Numbered from the stretch's first letter, positions 31,054 to 40,022 are shown. The stretch is 64,000 nucleotides of DNA from Methanobrevibacter oralis (GCF_001639275.1 NZ_LWMU01000048.1:90301-154300), one strand, 5' to 3'. Notes: generated by a model not told the origin, from the sequence alone. Made by a program: numbers and translations.

Positions 31054-31317
31054 CTATTTTCTCCCTTTTGAAAATTTAGGATTGAAAGTATTATCTTTTT
31101 TCCCAACCCACCAATTTTTATTAACATTGACCGTGATTGCTTGATCTGGACAAACCACCTCACAAACTCCACAGTTAGTGCATCGCTCTCCAAAATTAAC
31201 ATAAGGTAATTGAATTCCTTTTTTGTTAGTTTCAGGAGATATAGCATAAACATTTTGATAGCACATAAACAAACAAAGGTGACAACCTTTGCATAACTCT
31301 TCATCGATAATAATCAT
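31054..31317 (-). CDS. korD: 2-oxoglutarate:ferredoxin oxidoreductase, delta (ferredoxin) subunit
   Basis: An 87-aa 2[4Fe-4S] ferredoxin-like subunit. The first cluster motif is CKGCHLCLFMC and the second CTNCGVCEVVCP. It transfers electrons between the KorABC core and ferredoxin. It is the first gene of the korDABC-sucC operon. A 115-base AT-rich gap to the divergent fumarase gene holds the promoters of both. Confidence 0.95.
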   Translation of the reverse strand: MIIIDEELCKGCHLCLFMCYQNVYAISPETNKKGIQLPYVNFGERCTNCGVCEVVCPDQAITVNVNKNWWVGKKDNTFNPKFSKGRK

Positions 31318-31432
31318 TTAAATCTCCTAACATATACCAATCATAAATTAATATAAAGCAAATTTATATTTATTATTAAACATTTAAATATCTTATTATA
31401 AATCATGATAAATTAAAAAAAAATAGGATAAC

Positions 31433-31924
31433 ATGAAAAAAATAATAACCCCCATTAAAGATAAAGACCTTCTAAAACTTAATGTTGGAGACCAAATTAG
31501 TATCTCTGGAATTATATACACTGGTCGTGATGCAGCATTACCACAACTAGTTAAATTAATAAAAAACAATTCACTTGATTTTAATCTCAAAGGTGCAGCT
31601 ATAATGCATACTGCTGTTAGTGATGCCGGAGTTGCCCCAACAACAAGTAATAAAGAAGAAATTGAATCTACAATCCCATTTTTAAGTGAAAATGGAGTTA
31701 AAATTCACATTGGAAAAGGAAAGTTAAGTGAAAATACAGTAAAATCTTTAGAAAAAAACAATTCAATATTTATAATAACACCTCCTGTTGCAGCATTATT
31801 AAACAGTAAAGTACTTAAAAAAGAATGTGTTGCATTTGAAAAAGAAGGCATTGAAGCCATGTATAAATTAAAAGTGGAAAATATTCCTGGAATAGTAGCT
31901 ATTCACAAAGGAAAAAGTATTTAA
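31433..31924 (+). CDS. fumB: Fumarate hydratase (class I), beta subunit
   Basis: A 163-aa protein matching the C-terminal domain of class I [4Fe-4S] fumarases, which archaea encode as a separate subunit. Characteristic segments are LNVGDQISISGIIYTGRDAALPQLV near the N-terminus and the conserved block with MHTAVSDAGVAPTTSNK. The alpha subunit with the cluster ligands is not in this window. Divergent from the kor operon, it belongs to the same incomplete reductive TCA pathway (fumarate/malate interconversion). Confidence 0.93.
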   Translation: MKKIITPIKDKDLLKLNVGDQISISGIIYTGRDAALPQLVKLIKNNSLDFNLKGAAIMHTAVSDAGVAPTTSNKEEIESTIPFLSENGVKIHIGKGKLSENTVKSLEKNNSIFIITPPVAALLNSKVLKKECVAFEKEGIEAMYKLKVENIPGIVAIHKGKSI

Positions 31925-31942
31925 GAAGAAGAATTATTCTTC
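31925..31942. terminator. Shared hairpin between fumB and the FKBP gene
   Basis: GAAGAAGAATTATTCTTC is a perfect inverted repeat in the 9-base gap and the 3' end of the convergent FKBP frame. The symmetrical stem could end transcripts from both sides. No long T-run follows, so this is tentative. Confidence 0.35.
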
Positions 31943-32668
31943 CTCTTCATCTTCTTCGTTTTCTTGAGCTTCTTCAAACTCATCAATGAAATTAACCTTT
32001 GTAATCTCTTCAATATTTTCCCATATGTCTTTAGCTATTTTAAATCTAGCAAAAGTAATATCCATATAAGATTTTTGATCGAATTTAGCCATTTCGTCTA
32101 ATTTTATGTTTACAACATCATCTTCAATATTAATTTGAGTTTTATCTAAATCAACATTAGGATTTGAGTAGTGTAACTCAATCATGCTTTTAATTTTTTC
32201 TTCAACATCATCAATGATTTCAGTTACTTCAACATCATAAATTAAGTCTTTTCCAGCTAATTCGTGGTTGAAATCTACTTTTACTCTTCCACCATTAACA
32301 GTTAAAATTTTACCAGTAGACCCATTAGAAGAAATTTTCATTCCTGGAACTGGATTCATACCTTGTTTTTTAAATTCTTTCATAGGTACAAGTTGGACTA
32401 ATTTAGAGTCACGAGGACCAAAAGCATCAGCAGCTTCAACTTCAACATGTTTAGTGTCACCAGCTTCTAATCCTTTAATAGATTCTTCAATAGCAGGTAA
32501 TAAATGATTTCCCCCTACAACAATTGGAATTGGTTTGTAAGTTTTATTTTCTTCAAAAATTCCAGCTTCTTGAGCAATTTCATCATAAGTAGTATCAAAC
32601 ACATCATCAGTTTCTTTAACTTTTCCAGTAAAATTTACTCTAACAAAATCTCCATCATTAATTGCCAT
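31934..32668 (-). CDS. FKBP-type peptidyl-prolyl cis-trans isomerase (long, SlyD-like)
   Basis: A 244-aa archaeal 26-kDa-type FKBP. The N-terminal FKBP fold ([27 protein letters not shown]) is interrupted after [20 protein letters not shown] by the insert-in-flap chaperone domain ([23 protein letters not shown]) and resumes at [23 protein letters not shown]-terminal extension of about 90 residues ends in an acidic tail ([13 protein letters not shown]). It assists protein folding in the cytoplasm. It is monocistronic and convergent with fumB. Confidence 0.94.
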   Translation of the reverse strand: MAINDGDFVRVNFTGKVKETDDVFDTTYDEIAQEAGIFEENKTYKPIPIVVGGNHLLPAIEESIKGLEAGDTKHVEVEAADAFGPRDSKLVQLVPMKEFKKQGMNPVPGMKISSNGSTGKILTVNGGRVKVDFNHELAGKDLIYDVEVTEIIDDVEEKIKSMIELHYSNPNVDLDKTQINIEDDVVNIKLDEMAKFDQKSYMDITFARFKIAKDIWENIEEITKVNFIDEFEEAQENEEDEEEE

Positions 32669-32819
32669 AAATAATTACGCTCCTTAATTTTGATAAAAAA
32701 TATATATTAATAATATAACAAACAATATTTCTATAGTAGATTACATATAAATGTTTGTTTTAGTACTTTGCAATTGCTCTTACCTAAACAATTTTAATAA
32801 TTTAAAACAAAATAAAGTC

Positions 32820-33914
32820 ATGCAGAGAAAAGGAGTTGTCAACCTACCATTACACACAGGTCATCCACCAAAATGGTTATTTACACGAATGGTTGACCTA
32901 TCGAAAGCAATAGCTTCAGTTATAATTGAGGAATATAGCTTAAATGAATTCATAAATAGACTATCTAATCCATTTTGGTTTCAAGCTTTTTCTTGTGTTT
33001 TAGGATTTGACTGGCATTCCTCTGGAACAACCACCACAACATTAGGAGCTCTAAAAATTTCATTAAGTCCTGAAGAACATGGAATATACCTAAGTGGTGG
33101 AAAAGGTGCTAAATCTAGAAAAACACCAGAAGGTATAAAACATGCAGGAGAAATGTTTAACTTAAAAACAAAAACTACAGAAAAATTAATAAAAACTAGT
33201 AAATTATCAGCAAAAATAGATAATTCATGTATACAGGATGGATTCATATTATACCAACACAATTTCTTTATAACAGAAACCGGAAATTGGGCAGTAATTC
33301 AACAAGGGCTAAATACAGAAAATAAATATGCTAGAAGATATCATTGGATGGGTGAAAATGTTGATAAATTATTAGAAAATCCCCACAGTGGAATTTCCTG
33401 TGATTTAAAAAATCCACATACATTAAACATGACTGATAAAGAAAGTAAAGAAGCTCAAAAGATTAGTGTTGATTTGATTAATGATAATCCTAATCATTTA
33501 AGACAATATTTCAAAAGAAAAAATAATCAAATGCTTTTAGAGGATTTTATAATGCCAGAACATCATCCTATTTTAGATACGGATTTAAGTGATGAAGAAT
33601 TTGAAGTTTTAAAAAAAGCATATGAAATTCAAGTAGAAAACTATGAAGAATTAATTTTACTTAAAGGAATTGGTCCTAAAAAAATAAGAGCACTAGCTTT
33701 AATTTCAGATTTAGTATATGGTGAACCAGCTAGTTGGAGAGATCCTGTAAAATATAGTTTTACACATGGAGGAAAAGATGGATTTCCATATCCAGTTGAT
33801 AGAGAAGTATATGATAACTCAATATCTACAATGAAAGATGCTATTGAACAAGCAAAAATAAAAAAAGATGATAAATTAAAAGCCATTAAAAGATTAGATG
33901 ACTTTATATCCTAA
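32820..33914 (+). CDS. DUF763 family protein
   Basis: A 364-aa conserved prokaryotic protein of unknown function. The DUF763 hallmark start MQRKGVVNLPLHTGHPPKWL and the segments FDWHSSGTTTTTLGALK, HGIYLSGGKG, FFITETGNWAVIQQGLN and GISCDLKNPHTLNMT are present. Near residue 285 is a helix-hairpin-helix-like stretch (LILLKGIGPKKIRALALISDLVYG), suggesting nucleic-acid binding. I place the start at 32820. The frame is open from 32751, but a box A-like ATATAA near 32743 would lie within that extension. It overlaps trm56 tail-to-tail by 4 bases. Confidence 0.9.
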   Translation: MQRKGVVNLPLHTGHPPKWLFTRMVDLSKAIASVIIEEYSLNEFINRLSNPFWFQAFSCVLGFDWHSSGTTTTTLGALKISLSPEEHGIYLSGGKGAKSRKTPEGIKHAGEMFNLKTKTTEKLIKTSKLSAKIDNSCIQDGFILYQHNFFITETGNWAVIQQGLNTENKYARRYHWMGENVDKLLENPHSGISCDLKNPHTLNMTDKESKEAQKISVDLINDNPNHLRQYFKRKNNQMLLEDFIMPEHHPILDTDLSDEEFEVLKKAYEIQVENYEELILLKGIGPKKIRALALISDLVYGEPASWRDPVKYSFTHGGKDGFPYPVDREVYDNSISTMKDAIEQAKIKKDDKLKAIKRLDDFIS

Positions 33915-34450
33915 CGATTTTCATTATAGACATTTACATTTTTACCATTAACTGTTGGAATTACTTCAAAAACTGGATTTTCAAATTTTAATTCAAATTC
34001 AGAGCCATCCATTAATAAATGTTGGAATACTGCTAAAGATGAAACTTCCGAATGAGGTTGAGTAGTTACAGACACGTTCCAATCTGCACTTTTATAAACA
34101 TTACTTGGAACTTTAGAACCTCCAACAATAATCAAAATATCAGAATTACTATTTTTTACCTCATCTGCAATTTCATGAGCTTGTGAACCATACATTGTTA
34201 AGTGAACTACTTTTCCACCATCATCCTTCCATTTATTAATAACACCCATTGTACTATCAGCATATTCAACTTCAAAATACCCACCCCATCTAGAAGCAGT
34301 GTCTCTTACATTTTCCATGAGTTTATTATCACGTTCTCCTGCAAGATAAATTTTACTAGCTCCAAATGCACGGGCCGTAAGACACACATGAGTCGTAATA
34401 CGTGTATCCCTTTTTAATCTATGATCAAGTCTTAAAACATTAACCTTCAT
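33911..34450 (-). CDS. trm56: tRNA (cytidine(56)-2'-O)-methyltransferase aTrm56
   Basis: A 179-aa SPOUT-class (trefoil-knot) methyltransferase that methylates C56 in the T-loop of archaeal tRNAs. The diagnostic N-terminus VLRLDHRLKRDTRITTHVCLTARAFGA is intact. The knot region is LIIVGGSKVPSNVYKSADWNVSV, followed by QPHSEVSSLAVFQHLL. The family is archaea-specific. It shares direction with the cobS-cbiS genes 21 bases upstream. Confidence 0.95.
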   Translation of the reverse strand: MKVNVLRLDHRLKRDTRITTHVCLTARAFGASKIYLAGERDNKLMENVRDTASRWGGYFEVEYADSTMGVINKWKDDGGKVVHLTMYGSQAHEIADEVKNSNSDILIIVGGSKVPSNVYKSADWNVSVTTQPHSEVSSLAVFQHLLMDGSEFELKFENPVFEVIPTVNGKNVNVYNENR

Positions 34451-34471
34451 TTTATCATTAATTATTATTGA

Positions 34472-35254
34472 CTATAAAAAATATAAACTTATTGACATGA
34501 ATAATAATGCCATTAAACGTCCAACTTCATTAGACATTCCAAGTACATCACCATTAGCATGGACAAAATTTTTTTTAGCAATGACAGCTATTAAAAATCC
34601 AGAAAGTATAGATCCAACAACCCCTGCTAGACCAACAAAACCACCAAGCATAAAAGCGATTATTGCAACAAATATTGTAGAAACTATATAATTGATTTTA
34701 TTAGTTGCCAATATAAAATAGCTTCCAATTCCTGGAATTAAAGGTTTAGACATTAAAGCTGTTGTTAAAAGTGAAGTTTTAGAAAGCATTTCACAAATAA
34801 TAACCCCATAAATAAAATGATAATCTAAAATATTAAATATTCCTGCTATTGTTAAACTAGCCACTAAAAATAATGTTGCAACTCCCCCAGCACCAACAGA
34901 AGAATCTTTCATTACACTAATCTTTTTATAAGGACTTCCATGAACCATGACCCCATCAGCCATGTCCATTACTCCATCTAAATGATTATATCCAGTAATA
35001 ATCATGAAAAAACAATAAACAATAACCGCTGAGAAAAATGTATTTAAATGTAGGATATCAAGGCAAAGAAAAGCACAAATAGCTGCTAAAATACCGACTA
35101 CCAAATGGATAAATGGCCAAAACCAAGTTAATCTAGTCATATATTCAATAGATGTAAATACATTAACTGGCAATATTGTTGAAAATGTTACGAGTCCCCA
35201 AATAGATTTAGTAGCTGAAAACTCTTCATCTTGAAAATAATTATCTTCTTCCAT
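34472..35254 (-). CDS. cobS: Adenosylcobinamide-GDP ribazoletransferase (cobalamin synthase)
   Basis: A 260-aa integral membrane enzyme that joins adenosylcobinamide-GDP to alpha-ribazole (or its phosphate). The metal/substrate motif is read as GYNHLDGVMDMADGVMVHGSPYKK. About six hydrophobic helices follow, among them a Val/Ile-rich segment and GLAGVVGSILSGFLIAVI. A GGAG ribosome-binding site precedes the ATG. Its start is 2 bases after the cbiS stop, so CbiS and CobS, acting on the same nucleotide loop, are co-expressed. Confidence 0.95.
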   Translation of the reverse strand: MEEDNYFQDEEFSATKSIWGLVTFSTILPVNVFTSIEYMTRLTWFWPFIHLVVGILAAICAFLCLDILHLNTFFSAVIVYCFFMIITGYNHLDGVMDMADGVMVHGSPYKKISVMKDSSVGAGGVATLFLVASLTIAGIFNILDYHFIYGVIICEMLSKTSLLTTALMSKPLIPGIGSYFILATNKINYIVSTIFVAIIAFMLGGFVGLAGVVGSILSGFLIAVIAKKNFVHANGDVLGMSNEVGRLMALLFMSISLYFL

Positions 35255-35256
35255 GT

Positions 35257-36294
35257 TTACTCCTCAAATATTTTTGACATGCATCCTGCTATTAGTCCTG
35301 CGAAAATATCATCTAACATCGGTGGAAGACCATGAATAATTCCTGGTTTTGCTTCATCGTATCTTTTAAAGTTAAAAGTTGCTTTAGTTCCAGCAATCTG
35401 ATTAGAAATAGCTAAACCTAAGACTTCATCAGTATACAAATAAGCTGGATCATCACTTATATCAACTTCCCTTATTCTCCCACCAGTTAAATCTTGTTCA
35501 GTCCTCATTGCAGCAACTAAAAGAGCAATAACGTTAATATCTGTTAAGGATTTAAGAATTTGAGCTTCAAGTTTTTCTCTTATCTCCCCCGTAGCTTCAA
35601 CGCCAGCTATTAATTCTAATCCAGCATCAACTAAATCTCCAATTAAAATCCCCTCTGAGACAAAATAATCTAAGATTCCAAAGTTGAGTTTTAATTTTTT
35701 AAATGCATCTTCTAGGTTAATTTCAATTGCATCACTAATAATTATATTTAATTCATCAAAATCAACTTTATCAAAAGTATCATCATTTGAAGAAACATTA
35801 GCTAAAACTGCTAAAAAATCATTGGTATTTAAAATATTTTGAATATGAATCGGTAAAGCTAAGCTTGATAAATATTTAGATTTAGCTTTTGAAATTAAGT
35901 TATATATTTTAAGTAAATCCTTTTTTGATATTGCTTTATTAATATAAACTACATTACTTAAATTAATTCTAGCATTTTCAAAACCTTTGTCTGTATTAAC
36001 TACCTGTAATTTATCTGTAAAATCCTGAACAAACAAATCATTTTCCATGAATGTCAAGATAGTCAAATCATCATAATTGTTTGAAAAATAATCTATTGAG
36101 TTAACTTTTTGAGCGATAAATGCATCATCATTATCCTTTGGGTTGAAAATACTCATATCTTTAACAATGTTAACATTTTCAACAACATCAAAACCATTAC
36201 TAATCGTAAAATCATTAATAGCCAAAAAATAATTAGGATTATTAATGCAAATCCCATAATCTTTTTCTATAATATTTATGTTATTGCTTTGCAT
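35257..36294 (-). CDS. cbiS: Bifunctional adenosylcobinamide amidohydrolase / alpha-ribazole-phosphate phosphatase (CbiS-like)
   Basis: 345 aa with two parts. Residues about 1-190 look like CbiZ, the amidohydrolase that recycles incomplete corrinoids: [28 protein letters not shown], then [20 protein letters not shown]. Residues about 205-345 resemble PgpA/CobZ phosphatases: [54 protein letters not shown], and [12 protein letters not shown]. The same fusion was characterised in Methanopyrus kandleri as CbiS. The N-terminal half is rather diverged, so loss of the amidohydrolase activity is possible. It lies directly upstream of cobS. Confidence 0.82.
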   Translation of the reverse strand: MQSNNINIIEKDYGICINNPNYFLAINDFTISNGFDVVENVNIVKDMSIFNPKDNDDAFIAQKVNSIDYFSNNYDDLTILTFMENDLFVQDFTDKLQVVNTDKGFENARINLSNVVYINKAISKKDLLKIYNLISKAKSKYLSSLALPIHIQNILNTNDFLAVLANVSSNDDTFDKVDFDELNIIISDAIEINLEDAFKKLKLNFGILDYFVSEGILIGDLVDAGLELIAGVEATGEIREKLEAQILKSLTDINVIALLVAAMRTEQDLTGGRIREVDISDDPAYLYTDEVLGLAISNQIAGTKATFNFKRYDEAKPGIIHGLPPMLDDIFAGLIAGCMSKIFEE

Positions 36295-36448
36295 GATTTG
36301 GATTTTATATTTTAAATTTAATAAATATTTACATGATTATCTTTAATTTTTTATTGGTAATTTTTAAAATCAAAGCTAAATTATAAAAATATTTTAATAA
36401 ATAAAAAAACAATTATTAATATTATAAAGATAAAAATGGAGCAATATT

Positions 36449-37618
36449 ATGACCGTCATTATCGACCCACAATCAAGTGGGATAGCTGGAAACATGATAA
36501 TTGGTGCATTAGTAGATTTAGGTGCCGATGCAAATAAGTTAAAAGAAATCATGGAAAGTTCAGCTATTGAATTTGGAAAAATTGAAGTAACATTTGACAG
36601 AGTATGTAAACATGGAATAAACTCAACTTACTGCCATGTAGAAATGATTGAAAACAAAAAAGCTCCTAATTACCCGGATTTTATAGCAAAAATAAAAAAT
36701 TTAGATTTGGATAAAAAAATTATAGACACATCAATTAATGTTTTTAAAAGAATTGGTGAAGCAGAATCCAAAGTCCATGGCTGTGCATTAAAAGACTTAC
36801 ATTTTCATGAAGTTGGAGCAAGTGATGCAGTTGCAGATGTTATTGGATCCATTTATGCATATTATAGCTTAGGTCTTGATAAGGAAGAAATAATCGGCCT
36901 ACCAATAGCCGTTGGAGGAGGAAATATTAAAACTGCTCATGGAATCATCCCTATTCCTGCACCAGCCGTTGTTGAAATCTTAAAAGGAATTAACTGTGTT
37001 GGTGGACCTGTAAAAAGTGAATTAGCTACACCAACAGGTTCTGCAATTTATGCTGAAATTTGTACTGAAATTAAAGAATTTTTACCTCAAACAAAAATAG
37101 AAAAAGTAGGATATGGAGCCGGTAAAAAAGATTTTGACCATCCTAATATTTTAAGAATCTTAAAAACTACAAATACTCCAAAACAAGATAAAGTTGACGT
37201 TATTGAAACAAACATTGATCATTTGACCGGCGAAGAAATTGGTTATTTATTTGAAAATCTTTTAGATAATGGAGCATCTGATGTGTCAATCACACCAATA
37301 ATCATGAAAAAGAACAGACAAGGAAGCCTTTTAAAAGTAATAGCTAATAAAAAATATAGAAACGATATTGTTGATGCTATTTTTAAAGAAACTGGAAGTT
37401 TAGGTATCAGGATAACTCCCAATATTCATAGAGGATTAGCTAAAAGAGAATTTATTAAAAAAACTGTTGAAATAGCCGGCAAAGAATATGATGTAACTTT
37501 TAAAATAGGTTACATTAACGGAGAAATAATTTCCAACAGACCAGAATATGAAGATTTGAAAAAAATAGCTATTGACAGCGGCATTGCATTGCACAAGATA
37601 AAAGAGATGATTAAATGA
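36449..37618 (+). CDS. larC: LarC-type nickel insertion protein (pyridinium-bisthiocarboxylate mononucleotide nickel chelatase)
   Basis: A 389-aa DUF111/LarC family member. In lactic acid bacteria LarC inserts nickel into the pincer cofactor of lactate racemase. Visible blocks are IIDPQSSGIAGNMIIGALVDLGAD, HGIIPIPAPAVVEILKG, ELATPTGSAIYAEI, GYGAGKKDFDHPNILR, and the C-terminal LarC2 region (ETNIDHLTGEEIGYLFENLL; SLGIRITPNIHRGLAKREF). Unlike L. plantarum larC, it is in one frame and needs no programmed frameshift. No larA, larB or larE is near, so its partner here is unknown. It overlaps queC by 4 bases. Confidence 0.93.
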   Translation: MTVIIDPQSSGIAGNMIIGALVDLGADANKLKEIMESSAIEFGKIEVTFDRVCKHGINSTYCHVEMIENKKAPNYPDFIAKIKNLDLDKKIIDTSINVFKRIGEAESKVHGCALKDLHFHEVGASDAVADVIGSIYAYYSLGLDKEEIIGLPIAVGGGNIKTAHGIIPIPAPAVVEILKGINCVGGPVKSELATPTGSAIYAEICTEIKEFLPQTKIEKVGYGAGKKDFDHPNILRILKTTNTPKQDKVDVIETNIDHLTGEEIGYLFENLLDNGASDVSITPIIMKKNRQGSLLKVIANKKYRNDIVDAIFKETGSLGIRITPNIHRGLAKREFIKKTVEIAGKEYDVTFKIGYINGEIISNRPEYEDLKKIAIDSGIALHKIKEMIK

Positions 37619-38289
37619 AAAAGGCCATCTCAGTGTTATCTGGTGGACTTGACTGTGTGGTAGCTACATGTGTTTATGCAAAAGATTATGATGTTCATGC
37701 AATAACCTTTAATTATGGTCAAAAAAATTTTGAACAAGAATTAAAAGCTTCAAAAGAAATTTGTGAAAAAATGGGTTTTGAACATACTGTAATTGACCTG
37801 CCATGGCTTTGTGAAATTAGTAATTCAAGTTTAAATACAGATGATGAAGTTCCAAAATTAAGTGATGATGAACTAGACAATGAAAAAATATGCCAAAAAA
37901 GCGCTAGTAGTGTATGGGTTCCAGCTAGAAACATGGTTTTTACTTCAATTGCAACATCCTTTGCAGAAAGTTTAGGTGCTGAAATAATAATCGTGGGATG
38001 GGACAAAGAAGAAGCACATACATTTCCAGACAATTCAGAAGACTTTTTAAATACATTTAATGAATTAATATCTGTTGGATCACCTGATGAAATCGAAATT
38101 AAAGCTCCAGTTATAGATTTAGATAAAGATGAAATTGTAAAGTTAGGTCATGAGATTTCAGCGCCGATTGAATTAAGTTATTCTTGTTATAGTGGTGGAA
38201 ATAAACACTGTGGCATTTGTGAAAGTTGTGTTAGAAGAAAAAGAGCTTTCATAAAAGCTGGAATTAAAGATTTAACTGAGTATGAATAA
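37615..38289 (+). CDS. queC: 7-cyano-7-deazaguanine synthase
   Basis: A 224-aa ATP-dependent enzyme converting 7-carboxy-7-deazaguanine to preQ0, the precursor of archaeosine at tRNA position 15. It has the PP-loop SVLSGGLDCVVATCVYA at the N-terminus, WVPARNMVFTSIATSFAESLGA, and a C-terminal zinc site CYSGGNKHCGICESCVRRKRAF with four cysteines. The start is coupled to larC by an ATGA overlap. No other archaeosine gene is adjacent. Confidence 0.96.
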   Translation: MKKAISVLSGGLDCVVATCVYAKDYDVHAITFNYGQKNFEQELKASKEICEKMGFEHTVIDLPWLCEISNSSLNTDDEVPKLSDDELDNEKICQKSASSVWVPARNMVFTSIATSFAESLGAEIIIVGWDKEEAHTFPDNSEDFLNTFNELISVGSPDEIEIKAPVIDLDKDEIVKLGHEISAPIELSYSCYSGGNKHCGICESCVRRKRAFIKAGIKDLTEYE

Positions 38290-38365
38290 ATATGCTATCT
38301 TAAATAAAAAAAAAATCTATAATAAAAGACCATATTTCAAATTGTACAAATTTAAATGAAAAAAT

Positions 38366-38393
38366 AATAAAAGATGAGTTCATATCCCATCCT
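38366..38393. repeat. Intergenic hairpin repeat, copy 1
   Basis: GATGAGTTCATATCCCATC (38373-38391) is an imperfect stem-loop (GATGAG/CCCATC around TTCATAT). It is preceded by an AAATTTAAATGAAAAAATAA-like stretch also seen upstream of copy 2 near 40000. It lies about 80 bases after queC and may act as its terminator. Confidence 0.5.
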
Positions 38394-38510
38394 CAAATTT
38401 GTAAAAAATTAAAGATAATCTCATTTTTAAGTGAGATTCTACGAATTTGTTTATATTTATAATCGCCTTTAAATCTAAGAGAAAATAAATTTTCTTAAGC
38501 AATATATGAT

Positions 38511-39475
38511 TTATTTAATTTTCTTATAAAATATTCTTGTTAATACTATTGACACTGTTAGAACGAATAATCGTGTGGTATTGCCTCCGTATTGATAATG
38601 TCCCGTGAATATTGTGAAAATACAGCCAAAAAGCAATAATAATCCTAAAAAGAATAAAATACTTGCAGTAATAGCTAATATATTTCTTAAGGTATACTTT
38701 TTTTCAGGAGGATTAACTTCTGCAGATACATTATTTGATTTTAAGTTTGCGCTTTCAACTGATTGGTCTAAACCATTTATATATGGGCGTAAATCTGTTA
38801 AAAATAAATTTAAGGTTAAAATCCATCCGTTAACCATGTCTTCTGGAGTGACAATATCACGATTATATCATGAAAAGTAAAACACCTAGCTAAATATTGA
38901 GCACATAAACTAAAGTTAATATCCGCTTTAAAATATAATGAATGTTCGATTGAAAGATATGAAAAATAATCATCATATATCCTTTTATGAATTATTTTAG
39001 CAGTTTCATCTAATTTCAAGTCCCTTAAATTTCTAAAAAAATCTTTTGTTAAAATAGAAACATTAGAATATTCATTAAAATTTTTAGGATTTAAAGTTAG
39101 TCTTGCTACAAAATCTGAAAAAATTACAGATTCTATTTCAAAAGGATTTAAATTACGACCAAAAGTACATACGCAACTAAAAACAATTACAGAATAAACA
39201 GCAGCAAAAGAATTAAAACTTAGCATTAATGAAGAAACCCAATACTTTAAAGATTCTAAACCTTTTGCATTCTGAATCCATTCCACATTTCTTTTATTTG
39301 CATCAACAACTTGATACATATCATAATCAACAATTTTTGAAATAAAAATATACCTTTCATTTGTTCTAAAACTTAAAATAAGATCCCTAAGTTCCAACAC
39401 GCCCCGAACATGTGAAAACTCACTAAGACCATCATAACCTTTTTGAAATTCTTCATCTACATCCATTTTAAACAT
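38511..39475 (-). pseudogene. Frameshifted hypothetical membrane-anchored protein (one gene in two frames)
   Basis: Two overlapping frames appear here: an upstream one from ATG 39475 (with GGAGGT 7 bases before it) ending at 38816, and a downstream one ending at 38511. I read them as one gene broken by a single missing base near 38868-38872. Adding a T after CATGA there gives the continuous peptide FHDYNRDIVTPEDMVNGW across the junction. The total span of 965 bases plus one is divisible by three (321 aa). The long N-terminal part is soluble with the aromatic stretch FKADINFSLCAQYLARCF. The C-terminus has one or two membrane helices (NILAITASILFFLGLLLLFG). No family is recognised. Sequencing error is an alternative to mutation. 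Confidence 0.6.
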
Positions 39476-39501
39476 AAAATAAACCTCCAATATAAAATAT
39501 T

Positions 39502-39899
39502 ATTACCAAAATCTCAACTTTTTAACAAATTTAGAAAGCCCTGTTAAACTACGTTTAGCATATTTATACGCTGCACTTTTCTTCATAGATTTATAAAAAT
39601 GTGATGATTTAAATGAGTTTTTGACTTTATTTAATTCACCTTTAAAACATTTATAAATTTTTGAAGATTTAACTGTCTTTTTAAAATAATGCCAACCCTT
39701 TTTAAAAGATTTATAAACTTTTAAAGATTTAATTTTAGATACAGAATATTTACTAATATCTTTAACAACTTTATTAAAATTCTTAGATTTATCAATTACT
39801 TATTATTTTTAGATATTTACATAAAACACTACTTGATTTATATGCAACTCCAACACCACTAACCGCAAAAAGAACATTAATACCTAATCCAACCAACAT
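39502..39899 (-). pseudogene. Frameshifted small Lys-rich protein gene
   Basis: From a possible ATG at 39899 the minus strand encodes a hydrophobic start (MLVGLGINVLFAVSGVGVAY) and meets a stop at 39792. Another frame continues to a stop at 39502 with a basic, repetitive peptide in which KS-x-YKS-like units recur (SLKVYKSFKKG, SSKIYKCFKGE, SSHFYKSMKKS). The whole span is one base short of a multiple of three, so a single-base deletion near 39795-39810 explains it. It is probably a membrane-anchored basic protein now broken. There is no family match and no clear ribosome-binding site. Confidence 0.45.
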
Positions 39900-39994
39900 A
39901 GACTGATTAATAATATTATTATATTAAAACCATAAACAAAAACTTATATAATAAAAGGTTATACTCCAAAATATATAAATTTAAAGGAAAAAAC

Positions 39995-40022
39995 AAATAA
40001 AAAAATGAGTTCATATCTCACC
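39995..40022. repeat. Intergenic hairpin repeat, copy 2
   Basis: AAATGAGTTCATATCTCACC (40003-40022) matches copy 1 at 38373 in loop and stem, with a similar AT-rich 5' flank. It occupies the roughly 295-base gap between the OYE-family gene and the frameshifted Lys-rich gene. I see no gene in the rest of that gap. Confidence 0.45.

Noticed and set aside
32751..32819. N-terminal extension of the DUF763 protein
   Set aside because: The extension is not typical of the family, which begins MQRKG, and a box A-like element near 32743 would put the transcript start within it.
38511..38837. Separate 108-aa membrane protein gene
   Set aside because: It has no ribosome-binding site, and upstream codons in the same frame continue smoothly into the neighbouring frame; better explained as the 3' part of one frameshifted gene.
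39502..39899. Archaeal programmed frameshift producing a functional fusion
   Set aside because: No slippery heptamer or stimulatory structure is evident at the junction, and the second frame has a TAA immediately upstream; simple mutation is more economical.
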